Assembly (NCBI GenBank): GCA_012515725.1
Contig: JAAYXU010000016.1
Location: 1-8,702 of the forward strand
Length of the DNA: 8,702 bases
Reading direction: 5' to 3'
Origin: Clostridiales bacterium
GTDB taxonomy: Bacteria; Bacillota; Clostridia; Christensenellales; UMGS416
Position numbers and translations under genes: made by a program. Below are positions 1 to 6,808 of this stretch, in pieces. Under the pieces are notes generated by a model that was not told where the DNA came from, did no database searches, and saw nothing but the letters and a program-made list of their open reading frames with translations. The first letter of the stretch is position 1; each line of letters begins with the position of its first letter.

Positions 1-137
1 ATGCGCACGAAGCTGAGTGTAATCTCGCCTCCTCCCGCGCCGGTTGTCGTCGGCTCAGGTTCCGACGAGGGCGCGCCGCAGCCCGCGATCGCGGCCGCAA
101 GCAGCAGTGCTGCCAGTAGAACGGATACTCGTTTCAT
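1..137 (-). CDS. Lipoprotein N-terminus, probable ABC-transporter solute-binding protein (partial, runs off left edge)
   Basis: Only the first 45 codons are in the window; the gene continues past base 1. The start ATG at 137-135 follows an AAAAAGGAG ribosome binding site (148-156) with a 10-base spacer. The peptide begins M-K-R, has a hydrophobic stretch at about residues 4-18, and reaches a lipobox I-A-G-C with Cys20 as the expected lipidated residue. A Pro/Glu/Thr/Gly-rich linker follows (about 21-37), then E-I-T-L-S-F, which resembles the first strand of a family 1 extracellular solute-binding protein. That family binds a sugar on the outer face of the membrane and passes it to ABC permeases. 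It lies 22 bases after the Cys-type sulfatase, so it is probably the eighth gene of the operon, with permeases beyond the edge. The lipoprotein call is firm; the binding-protein call is inference from linker style and context. Confidence 0.75.
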   Translation of the reverse strand, partial: MKRVSVLLAALLLAAAIAGCGAPSSEPEPTTTGAGGGEITLSFVR

Positions 138-147
138 TGTTGTTGTG

Positions 148-156
148 CTCCTTTTT
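148..156 (-). promoter_or_regulatory. Ribosome binding site of the lipoprotein gene
   Basis: On the minus strand these bases read AAAAAGGAG, 10 bases before the ATG at 137. The site fixes the start of a gene of which only the first 45 codons are visible. It lies between the sulfatase stop codon (160-162) and the lipoprotein start. Confidence 0.7.
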
Positions 157-159
157 GTG

Positions 160-1545
160 TTACAGTTTTCTTCCATAGAGCAGCTGGCAGGTCAGCCAGC
201 CGGTTTTCGCAAAGGGATCGTCGCGGCGGACAAGCTCGGCATGGAGGCGGCGGCGCAGCGCGGCCACCGTATCGGCCAGGGCGGGATCCCGGATCAGATT
301 TTTCTTCTGGCCGGGGTCGTCCGGGACGCTGTACAGCTCGTCCGTGTCGGTCATGTTCCATATGTAGAGCCACTCGTCGGTGCGTATCGCGCGCTGGCTA
401 TACAGGCCGAACTGCTGCCCGTTGGCCGATATGACAGCGCAGTCCCGCTCGGGCTCGCGTCTGCCCGCGATGAGCGGGGCCAGCGAGCGTCCGTGACCGG
501 GATTGACATCGGGCAGGCCGGTAAGCTCGCCCAGCGTCGCACCCAGGTCAAGGCAGTTGCATACGTATTCGGGTATGCGCAGCCCCGCGCGTGCCGCGCG
601 GGGCCAGCGGATGATGAGCGGAACCCGCGTCACGTCATCGTAGAGCACATAGTGCTTGTCGAGCATCCCGTGGCCGCCGCACAGGTCGCCGTGATCGGTC
701 GTGTAGATGATGATCGTGTCATCCAGTCTGCCCAGTGCTTTGAGGCAGTCCAGCACGCGGCCCACCGCGTCGTCAACCTGGCTGACCATGCCGTAGTAGC
801 GGGCCACGCAGGCTTTCCAGTCGTCCCAGCCGAGGCGCTCCAGATTCCAGTTCACGCGCTGCTGGCGCTGTATGTAGGGCTTGCCCTCGAGCGTGTCGCC
901 GAAGCTGTCCCACGGCTCGATCATGTCGGGGTCGTACATGGACGCGAAGGGCTCCGACGGGCGGCAGGGCAGGTGCGGGTCGGTAAAGTCCACCCGCAGA
1001 TACCAGGGCGCGTCCTCCGCGCTGCTGCGGCGTATAAACTCGCACGCTCTGCCCGCCATCCAATGGGTCTTGCTGTCTTCGAGGGCCACCGGGCTGGGCT
1101 CGCCAAACCATCCGTTCCGGTACGAGAGCTCCGGGTATTTCTCCGCGATCATCCGCGCGTGCTCCTGCCAGCCGATGTGCTCGCCGAAACCGAAGTCAGC
1201 GGGCGAATGCGTAAGCGAGGAGTTCCATTTGCCCAGAAGTGCGCACCGCCAGCCTGCGCGTGCCAGAGCCGCCGTATGGTAGCCGGGATCAGGCCGCACT
1301 GTCGGGGTGGGAATAAAGTCATTGTTCCACAGCGCGCCCAGGCTGTCGGGGGCGATGCCCGAGAGCAGCGACTGCCGGGCCGGAGCGCATACCGGCATCG
1401 GCGTGAACGCGTGCTCGAAAAACGCGCCCTCTGCGGCCAGCCGGTCGATGTTCGGGGTGCGGATAGTGAACCGGCCGGCCGCGCCTGTCGCGTCCCAGCG
1501 GTGCTGGTCGGCGACGAGAAGCAGTATGTTGGGACGCTCGCTCAT
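160..1545 (-). CDS. Sulfatase, type I (Cys-type formylglycine motif), cytoplasmic
   Basis: 461-residue sulfatase of the alkaline phosphatase superfamily, predicted to hydrolyse a sulfate ester. The formylglycine motif is C53-A-P-A-R57 followed by Q-S-L-L-S-G, matching CxPxRxxxLxG; Cys53 would be oxidised to formylglycine. Other family landmarks are D13 near the N-terminus (metal), G-K106-W, D-P-H191, D284-H285-G and K297 before Y-D-D-V-T-R-V-P-L. The C-terminus has L-Y-S-V-P-D-D-P-G, a usual sulfatase closing motif. There is no signal peptide, so it should act in the cytoplasm on an imported substrate. Only 3 bases separate it from the upstream oxidoreductase stop, and no good Shine-Dalgarno is visible, so translation is probably coupled. 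No maturase (anSME or FGE) is in the window. Substrate is unknown; a glycan sulfate is likely from context. Confidence 0.93.
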   Translation of the reverse strand: MSERPNILLLVADQHRWDATGAAGRFTIRTPNIDRLAAEGAFFEHAFTPMPVCAPARQSLLSGIAPDSLGALWNNDFIPTPTVRPDPGYHTAALARAGWRCALLGKWNSSLTHSPADFGFGEHIGWQEHARMIAEKYPELSYRNGWFGEPSPVALEDSKTHWMAGRACEFIRRSSAEDAPWYLRVDFTDPHLPCRPSEPFASMYDPDMIEPWDSFGDTLEGKPYIQRQQRVNWNLERLGWDDWKACVARYYGMVSQVDDAVGRVLDCLKALGRLDDTIIIYTTDHGDLCGGHGMLDKHYVLYDDVTRVPLIIRWPRAARAGLRIPEYVCNCLDLGATLGELTGLPDVNPGHGRSLAPLIAGRREPERDCAVISANGQQFGLYSQRAIRTDEWLYIWNMTDTDELYSVPDDPGQKKNLIRDPALADTVAALRRRLHAELVRRDDPFAKTGWLTCQLLYGRKL

Positions 1546-1548
1546 ATA

Positions 1549-2652
1549 TTACAGCGGCCCCATGATGTCGCCGTGGATGTTGGGCAGCGGCTCAGGACGA
1601 ACCAGCGTGCCGCCCTCCTCAAAGGAGCGGATGACCGCGAACGTGTACTCGAGCGTCGCCAGCGCGTCGCGGCCCGAGGCCCGCAGGAATTCGCGGGGCA
1701 CATTGTTGGTGACGTCCTCGAGAAACGCGTGCAGGCGGACGGGGAACGTCGCGCCGAATTCCTTGACGCCGGTGTCGAGCACCTCGTTGGGCTCGGGGGA
1801 GGCCATCGTGCTGGTGGGATGCGTCGCGTCCCAGTACGAGAGCTTCTCCACGCAGTTCTCGATGACGAACGTACCGCGCGTTCCGGCCATCTCGAACGAC
1901 CACCAGCCGCCCAGCCCGAACATAGCGTCGCCCCGCTGGGAGAGCAGATACCCGGTGCTGCCGTTCTCAAAGCGCACATGTACGCTGTTGATGGAGTACA
2001 TGAGGTCGTCCGCGGTCTTGCGCACGCCGGGCTTGTTGAGGAATGCCTGCACATGGGTGATGTCGCCGCCGAAATAGCGCATGACCGAAAACGGATGGGC
2101 CAGGAACGCTTTTAGGTGCGAGTACGGCCGGTGCCAGCGCGCCGATCCGGGGCCCTTGTAGCCGCATTCGCCGCCGTTGAAGCCCATCTTGTGCAGTATG
2201 TAGACCGGCTCGCCTACCTTGCCCTCGTGGAGGAGCTCCATCGCGCGCTGGGCGGGCTGCGTGAAATAGTGGTTCAGGTTGCACCCGAGGTACACGCCCT
2301 TTTCAGCCGCGTAGCGCACCATCTCGCGCGCTTCGCGCACGTCGTTGCTGATGGGCTTTTCCACAAGCACGTGCTTGCCCGCGGAAAGCGCCTCCATAGC
2401 TGGCTCGTAGTGCCAGCTTCCGTTTTCGTAGCCCGACGTCGTCACGTCCACGATATCGAGCTCGGGATGCGCACTGAGCATCTCCCGCAGAGAATAGAAC
2501 GCCTCTGCGCCGTGCTTGGCGGCGGCCTCGTCGGCCCGATCGCGCTTGACGTCGCACACGGCCACAAGCTCGGCCAGATCATCCTGTTTGTAGACAGACG
2601 CGTGGGTGTTGCCGATACTGCCCATTCCCACGATACCAATTTTAAGCGCCAT
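1549..2652 (-). CDS. Gfo/Idh/MocA-family NAD(P)-dependent oxidoreductase (paralogue A)
   Basis: 367-residue dehydrogenase that should oxidise or reduce a sugar or cyclitol hydroxyl with NAD(P). The N-terminal Rossmann fold (about 1-125) opens with the nucleotide motif G9-M-G11-S-I-G14-N-T-H. The family E98-K99-P100 motif carries the conserved Lys. The C-terminal alpha/beta domain (about 126-367) includes N-L-N127-H128 and H-L-K-A-F-L-A-H186 before the R-Y-F-G-G turn. The family's usual Asp four residues before that His is absent. It is clearly paralogous to the oxidoreductase at 3542-4552 (same GMGxIGNTHAS start and HLKAxxxH motif) but longer and diverged. The ATG is 9 bases after a GGGAGG site (2662-2667). 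It sits between an AraC-type regulator (16-base gap) and the Cys-type sulfatase (3-base gap). The exact substrate cannot be read. Confidence 0.92.
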   Translation of the reverse strand: MALKIGIVGMGSIGNTHASVYKQDDLAELVAVCDVKRDRADEAAAKHGAEAFYSLREMLSAHPELDIVDVTTSGYENGSWHYEPAMEALSAGKHVLVEKPISNDVREAREMVRYAAEKGVYLGCNLNHYFTQPAQRAMELLHEGKVGEPVYILHKMGFNGGECGYKGPGSARWHRPYSHLKAFLAHPFSVMRYFGGDITHVQAFLNKPGVRKTADDLMYSINSVHVRFENGSTGYLLSQRGDAMFGLGGWWSFEMAGTRGTFVIENCVEKLSYWDATHPTSTMASPEPNEVLDTGVKEFGATFPVRLHAFLEDVTNNVPREFLRASGRDALATLEYTFAVIRSFEEGGTLVRPEPLPNIHGDIMGPL

Positions 2653-2668
2653 GAATCTATTCCTCCCG

Positions 2669-3523
2669 TTATTTGTTTTTCCTGAAACCCGAAGGGGTAA
2701 AGCCCGTCACCTGCTTGAATTGCCGCGAAAAGACCGACACGTCGGTAAATCCCATATCGCGGGCGATCTGACTGACCGGCCGGTCCGCGGTCCGCAGCAT
2801 CTCGGCGGCCTTTGCCATGCGGAAGCTGCGCGCGTACTCCGAGGGGGAGGTGCCCAGTATGCTCTTAAACTGCCGGGACAGATACCCCTGCGAGAGGCCC
2901 GATGCAGCCGCTATCTCCTCGATGGGCACGTCGCGCCGATAGGATTGCTCTATGAAGGCAACCGCGGCCATCACGTTTTTGTAGTTCGCGTTGTGGCTGT
3001 TAAGCGACGCGCTCAGCCGGCTGTTAAGCCGGGCGTAGAGTACCAGCAGGCTGTAGAGCAGCGAGCGCATTTTCAGCTCATAGCCCTCGACGCGATTGAG
3101 CTGCTCCCAGGTCATCTTTTCCAGGATCAGCAGTATTTCCTGCGAATCGTTGAGTCCCGCGCGGACGCGCGTGTTTCGCTCCTGGCAGCCCGACGTGAAC
3201 CAGCGCAGGCCCGGCATATCTGAGATCAGGCTTTCAGAGCCCGCGAGGGCGTCGCGTGTGAACAGGCAGTTGTAGAGCGCGGTATTGCTGGTGCGGATGT
3301 AGGCATGGCTTTCCCCGGGCAGTATCACGAACACGTCGCCGGTCGTGAGCACCTGGGTCTCTCGCTCGTGGCTGTGTAGCGCGGCCCCGTGCTTGATGTA
3401 CACGAGCTCGATGAACTCATGCTGGTGCATGCCGCTCTTGCCGTGCTGCGCGTTATATTGCACGCAGATCGGTGGGCCGCCCTCTTCGAAGAAGTCGGCG
3501 CTCGCGAGTACCCTCGAGTCCAT
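2669..3523 (-). CDS. AraC-family transcriptional regulator with cupin sensor domain (inside the operon)
   Basis: 284 residues. The N-terminal part (about 15-95) looks like a cupin ligand-binding domain, with H33-Q-H35-E-F-I-E-L-V-Y-I and a later P-G-E-S-H turn (69-73). The middle (about 125-175) is helical linker. The C-terminal AraC/XylS DNA-binding domain (about 182-284) has two helix-turn-helix units, near 201-221 (I-E-E-I-A-A-A-S-G-L-S-Q-G-Y-L) and 250-271 (V-S-Q-I-A-R-D-M-G-F-T-D-V-S-V-F-S-R-Q-F-K), ending in the classic G-F-T-P-S-G-F-R. The ATG is 7 bases after an AAAGGG site (3531-3536). It lies between the two oxidoreductase genes in the same direction with gaps of 18 and 16 bases, so it is probably co-transcribed with the enzymes and may amplify operon expression when its sugar ligand is present. 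Ligand and target site are unknown. Confidence 0.92.
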   Translation of the reverse strand: MDSRVLASADFFEEGGPPICVQYNAQHGKSGMHQHEFIELVYIKHGAALHSHERETQVLTTGDVFVILPGESHAYIRTSNTALYNCLFTRDALAGSESLISDMPGLRWFTSGCQERNTRVRAGLNDSQEILLILEKMTWEQLNRVEGYELKMRSLLYSLLVLYARLNSRLSASLNSHNANYKNVMAAVAFIEQSYRRDVPIEEIAAASGLSQGYLSRQFKSILGTSPSEYARSFRMAKAAEMLRTADRPVSQIARDMGFTDVSVFSRQFKQVTGFTPSGFRKNK

Positions 3524-3541
3524 GCTGTCACCCTTTCCGCG

Positions 3542-4552
3542 CTATCGCGTGATCTCGGCCACGCTCACGGGCTGCCCGCCGCGGCGGATGGATTCGATCG
3601 CCGCGTGGATGACCCGGCTGGCTTCCAGTCCGTCCGAACCGGTTCCGTCGATCTCGTCGGGCGCGGCGCCGCGGTCCACCTCGTCCACGAAGGATGTGAT
3701 GCGCGCCGCGAACGTGTCATAGAACTGTCCGTAACCGCCGAACACCGGGTTCGTGTATACCTGCTTGATCCATGAGTCGGCGGGGTACAGCGTGGCTTCC
3801 CGCCACATATCCTCCACCAACATACGGCCGGCCGTACCCGCCACCTCGCAGCGCTCCATCGGGTGGCCGCGCTTAATGTCGTAGGAGCTTGTGATGTGGC
3901 CTACGGCCCCGCACGCGAAGCGCAGGTTCGTAGAGGCGGTCGAGTAGATATCCCGGCCCGCGGCTTTCATAGCGAAGCACTGCACCTCGGTAACGTCGCC
4001 CCCGAAATGGCGCACCATGTCTACACTGTGCGGATTGAGGGCCTTGAGGTGATAGAACTCTGTGTCGAACTCTCCGAACCGGCCGATCCACAGATTCATG
4101 TTGATAAAGAGGAGCTCGCCGATGCGTCCCTCCCGCTGCCACTGCTTCGCGGTTCGGGCCGCGGGCGTGAAGCGGTGGTTGAAATCGAGCGCGAAGCAGC
4201 GCCCCAGGGCGCGCGCGGTGCGTACCATCTCCTCGGCCTTTACTAGATCGTTACAGATAGGCTTCTCGCACAGCACGTGCGCTCCGGCCTCAAGAGCCTG
4301 CATCGTGGGCTCGTAGTGGTCGCTGGCGTACTCGAAGCCTCCGGTGGCCACGCTGACCAGATCAGGCCCAAGCGTATCGAGCATCTGCTTCGCGTTTTCG
4401 TACCAGGGCACTCCGAATTTCCTGCCCGCGGCCTCGGCACGATCGCGCTGCCGGTCGCAGACGCCTACGAGCTCGGCGTTCTCGAGAGACGCATAGATCG
4501 AGGCATGGGTGTTCCCGATCGGCCCCATACCGATGACGCAGACTCTGACCAT
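3542..4552 (-). CDS. Gfo/Idh/MocA-family NAD(P)-dependent oxidoreductase (paralogue B)
   Basis: 336-residue dehydrogenase with an N-terminal Rossmann domain: G8-M-G10-P-I-G13-N-T-H, then C-D-R at 32-34 at the end of strand 2, where NAD(P) preference is set. E96-K97-P98 is the family Lys motif. The C-terminal domain (about 121-336) contains D-F-N125-H126-R and H-L-K170-A-L-N-P-H175-S-V-D178-M-V-R-H-F-G-G. The residue four before H175 is Ala rather than the Asp of inositol dehydrogenase-type members. The family acts on sugars, cyclitols and keto-glycosides. The ATG follows GGAGG (4560-4564) by 7 bases. The preceding gap to the Thr-type sulfatase-like gene is 41 bases, the longest inside the operon. 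Together with the paralogue at 1549-2652 it could carry out an oxidation/reduction pair on one ring. Substrate not determinable. Confidence 0.92.
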   Translation of the reverse strand: MVRVCVIGMGPIGNTHASIYASLENAELVGVCDRQRDRAEAAGRKFGVPWYENAKQMLDTLGPDLVSVATGGFEYASDHYEPTMQALEAGAHVLCEKPICNDLVKAEEMVRTARALGRCFALDFNHRFTPAARTAKQWQREGRIGELLFINMNLWIGRFGEFDTEFYHLKALNPHSVDMVRHFGGDVTEVQCFAMKAAGRDIYSTASTNLRFACGAVGHITSSYDIKRGHPMERCEVAGTAGRMLVEDMWREATLYPADSWIKQVYTNPVFGGYGQFYDTFAARITSFVDEVDRGAAPDEIDGTGSDGLEASRVIHAAIESIRRGGQPVSVAEITR

Positions 4553-4570
4553 ATCGTTACCTCCATACTT

Positions 4571-4583
4571 GCCGCCCAGCGGC
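4571..4583 (-). other. Short intercistronic stem-loop
   Basis: On the minus strand these bases form a perfect 5-bp stem, GCCGC, loop TGG, then GCGGC. It lies in the 41-base gap between the Thr-type sulfatase-like gene and oxidoreductase paralogue B. No T-run follows, so it is not a standard intrinsic terminator. It may slow RNases or mean nothing in GC-rich sequence. Confidence 0.3.
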
Positions 4584-4593
4584 TGATTTTCGG

Positions 4594-5982
4594 TTAGTTG
4601 CGCTTCTCAGCCTGGGCCTGCAGACGCCGGGCCGCCTCGGGATCGCCTATATGCAGAGTATTGTAGGCCTCATCCGAGCTGCGGAAAGGCCCGCCCTCTC
4701 CATGCCCATGCCATTTGAGGTTCGTATACATCGGGTTTGTACGGCCGGTTTCCTTCTCGCGCCGCGCGATGTGCGCGAGCATGCGCTCTGTGAGATACGC
4801 GACGGTTTCAGGGTTCTCATCGGCCACGTTATTCAGCTCGCCCGGGTCATTTATAAGATCATAAAGCTCCACCTCGGGCTTATAGTGGAAGTCGGGCTCG
4901 AGCGCACGGATGAGCTTCCACTGGGGCGTTCTCCACCCGTGCTTGCGCATCCAGGTGCATTCGGTGATGTAGGCTTCGCTCTGCTGCGGGATGGACTCGC
5001 CCCGCACCCGCGGCATGAGACTGCGCCCGTCGAAGGCGATGTCGGTTTCTATTCCCATGCCATTGAGCAGCGTGGGCATGAGGTCCTTAAGCTGGCAGGG
5101 ATCCGCGATGCGCATGGCCTTCGTCTGTCCGGGGAATTTGATCGCGAAGGGAACCCGCAGCGTGCACTCATACAGACCATGATGGTCGAACCAGCACTCG
5201 TGATCGTACAGGGTTTCGCCGTGATCCGACGTGAACACGACGACGGTGTTGTCGGCAAGGCCCAGCGTGTTGAGCTTTTCGATCAGCACCTGAATGCATA
5301 CGTCCATGTATGCGATCTCCGCGTCGTACTGCGCGATGATGTAGTCCTTGTCGGTGCAGCCCGGCGGGAACCATGTCATGAAGTAATCGCGGAAAGGCTT
5401 AAAGTCGTAGACCGGCTGAAGCGACTTGTTGGCCGGGTCGGACTCGTCTCCCTGGTAGAACATCCTGTGGAAGGGCTCGGGCGGCAGGTAGGGCGAGTGC
5501 GGCTCCATGTGGCGCAGGAACAGGAAGAACGGTTTGCCGCACCGGGCCAGCCGCTCCATTTCGGGCAGCGTCACAGCGTTCAGGTTCTCGGCTTTATGAA
5601 GGCGGCCGCTTTCCAAAGAGCCCCAACTTTCGTACTGAATATACTTGTCAAATCCGCGCGAGGCAGGATTGGAAAAACCCACGCAGGTTGTCTCGTATCC
5701 CTCGCCGCGGAGCACCTCCGCCAGCGTGCGTACGCCCGGCGCGATGTCGCCCTGGTGGCGCAGCGCGACGACGTTGGTTCCGAAGCAGTCCATGCCGGTC
5801 AGCATAGAGGAGTAACCGGGCGTCGTGGGTATGCTGGGACTGATGCACCGGTCGAACACGACGCCTCCGTGCGCCAGATAGCGGTCGATATGGGGCGTGG
5901 TCAGCCTCTTGTACCCGTACAGGCTCATGTGATCCGACAGGAGGCTGTCAATACCGAAGAACAGAAGATTTGGCTTTTTCAT
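4594..5982 (-). CDS. Sulfatase-superfamily hydrolase with Thr at the nucleophile position
   Basis: 462 residues from the ATG at 5982, chosen because AAAGGAG (5989-5995) lies 6 bases upstream; a frame start at 6009 would overlap the upstream gene and lacks a site. The fold is sulfatase/alkaline phosphatase type: G-I-D12-S near the N-terminus, T-T-P-H-I-D-R, E-P-H162-S-P-Y, S-D253-H254-G, D-H-H-G-L-Y-E, and a closing L-Y-D-L-I-N-D-P-G-E. The active-site segment reads P-T53-T54-P55-G56-Y57-S-S-M-L-T-G. Aligned on P and L-T-G to CxPSRxxxLTG, the formylglycine-forming Cys/Ser is Thr53 and the Arg is Tyr57. Thr nucleophiles occur in nucleotide pyrophosphatase/phosphodiesterases and phosphoethanolamine transferases of this superfamily, so a phosphodiesterase or other esterase is as likely as a sulfatase. 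No signal peptide; cytoplasmic. It ends 41 bases before oxidoreductase paralogue B. Confidence 0.88.
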   Translation of the reverse strand: MKKPNLLFFGIDSLLSDHMSLYGYKRLTTPHIDRYLAHGGVVFDRCISPSIPTTPGYSSMLTGMDCFGTNVVALRHQGDIAPGVRTLAEVLRGEGYETTCVGFSNPASRGFDKYIQYESWGSLESGRLHKAENLNAVTLPEMERLARCGKPFFLFLRHMEPHSPYLPPEPFHRMFYQGDESDPANKSLQPVYDFKPFRDYFMTWFPPGCTDKDYIIAQYDAEIAYMDVCIQVLIEKLNTLGLADNTVVVFTSDHGETLYDHECWFDHHGLYECTLRVPFAIKFPGQTKAMRIADPCQLKDLMPTLLNGMGIETDIAFDGRSLMPRVRGESIPQQSEAYITECTWMRKHGWRTPQWKLIRALEPDFHYKPEVELYDLINDPGELNNVADENPETVAYLTERMLAHIARREKETGRTNPMYTNLKWHGHGEGGPFRSSDEAYNTLHIGDPEAARRLQAQAEKRN

Positions 5983-5988
5983 GGGTAT

Positions 5989-5995
5989 CTCCTTT
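5989..5995 (-). promoter_or_regulatory. Ribosome binding site fixing the start of the Thr-type sulfatase-like gene
   Basis: Minus-strand AAAGGAG, immediately after the TAG stop of the upstream TIM-barrel gene (5996-5998) and 6 bases before the ATG at 5982. It decides the start in favour of M-K-K-P-N over a nine-codon longer frame. Confidence 0.75.
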
Positions 5996-6793
5996 CTAGC
6001 GAGCGCCAAGGCGCTTAAGGCATGCGTTCATATATCCATAACTCTCGGCGGCTATGGCGATGGCTTCGTTCATAGTGCATTCCCGCCCGATGACCTCAAG
6101 ACATACAGGGCCGTCGTAGCCGCCCCGGACCATAGCCTCGAAGTATCCAAAAAGGTCGATGTCGCCCCGTCCGCAGGTTTGCATGAGCGGATCGCCGGGC
6201 GAGGGGCCGGGCCCCTTGCAGTCGCGTATGTGTATGTGGCGGGTGCGTGGCAGCACCGCGGGCAGCGCCTCCCGGGGGTTTTCGCCTGCCCGGTATATGT
6301 GGCTGGGGTCCATATCGACGCCGAACCCGGGGTCGGTTATCTCGGCCATCGCCCGCAGCGTGGTGGGCGTATCGTGTATGGCCGCCCCGACATGGGCCTT
6401 GCAGCACAGCGTCACGCCGTGGGCGCGGGCCCGCTCGGCCAGGTATGTGAGTGATTTTAGCGATTCGCGGAAGGTTTCCTCGTCGCCCGTCTTACCGCCG
6501 GGTCCGACATTGACGATGGGAATACCCAGCTTGGCGGCAGCCTCGAACGCCTTTTCCATGCGCTCGGGATCGTGCGAGGCGGCTTCCATCGACAGTATCG
6601 TGAGGCCGGTTTCAGCCAGAACGTCGCGGATCTCGTCGATCTGCTCCTCGTACCCAAACGGAGCAAGATGCTCACACATGCCCGCTATTGCCGATATTTC
6701 CAGCCCGTCGTACCCGGCCATCGCGATGGCCTTCGCCGCTTCGCGGAAAGAGAACGCCTTAAACAGTACGGTATTGACGCCCAGTTTAATCAT
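5996..6793 (-). CDS. Sugar phosphate isomerase/epimerase-family TIM-barrel enzyme (Lys-variant)
   Basis: 265 residues from the ATG at 6793. A strong AAAAGGAGG site (6800-6808) directly abuts an in-frame ATG at 6799 but sits 6 bases before 6793, so 6793 is preferred. The protein is a xylose-isomerase-like (AP endonuclease 2-type) TIM barrel: L-G-V-N-T at the start, G-Y-D-G-L-E-I (27-33), M-E-A-A-S (69-73), G-V-D-M-D162-P-S-H165, H186-I-H188-I-R-D-C-K-G, G-R-G-D-I-D (208-213) and V-C-L-E233-V. The family isomerises, epimerises, dehydrates or beta-eliminates keto-sugars with a divalent metal. Where a metal-binding Glu is usual (E-N-H type strand), this one has K132-A-H134. Gaps are 13 bases to the upstream TIM-barrel gene and 13 to the Thr-type hydrolase. 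It probably acts with the Gfo/Idh enzymes; the reaction is not determinable. Confidence 0.88.
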   Translation of the reverse strand: MIKLGVNTVLFKAFSFREAAKAIAMAGYDGLEISAIAGMCEHLAPFGYEEQIDEIRDVLAETGLTILSMEAASHDPERMEKAFEAAAKLGIPIVNVGPGGKTGDEETFRESLKSLTYLAERARAHGVTLCCKAHVGAAIHDTPTTLRAMAEITDPGFGVDMDPSHIYRAGENPREALPAVLPRTRHIHIRDCKGPGPSPGDPLMQTCGRGDIDLFGYFEAMVRGGYDGPVCLEVIGRECTMNEAIAIAAESYGYMNACLKRLGAR

Positions 6794-6799
6794 AGCCAT

Positions 6800-6808
6800 C
6801 CTCCTTTT
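6800..6808 (-). promoter_or_regulatory. Ribosome binding site overlapping the preceding stop codon
   Basis: Minus-strand AAAAGGAGG overlaps the TAA stop (6807-6809) of the upstream TIM-barrel gene. It abuts one ATG (6799) and stands 6 bases before another (6793); the second has normal spacing and is taken as the start. Confidence 0.7.

Noticed and set aside
1..2115. A plus-strand open frame of about 704 codons antisense to the lipoprotein, sulfatase and oxidoreductase genes.
   Set aside because: Its translation is rich in Arg, Ala, Val and His with no recognisable domain, and it runs exactly opposite genes with clear family motifs. GC-rich codon use removes stop codons from an antisense frame, which explains it.
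4594..5982. The Thr-type sulfatase-like gene as a decayed pseudogene.
   Set aside because: The frame is intact over 462 codons, the remaining metal-site and fold motifs are all kept, and it has an ideal ribosome binding site, so the Thr looks like a real variant and not decay.
4651..6018. A plus-strand open frame of about 455 codons antisense to the Thr-type sulfatase-like gene.
   Set aside because: No domain can be recognised, no ribosome binding site precedes it, and the minus-strand gene shows sulfatase-fold motifs throughout. It is an antisense shadow.
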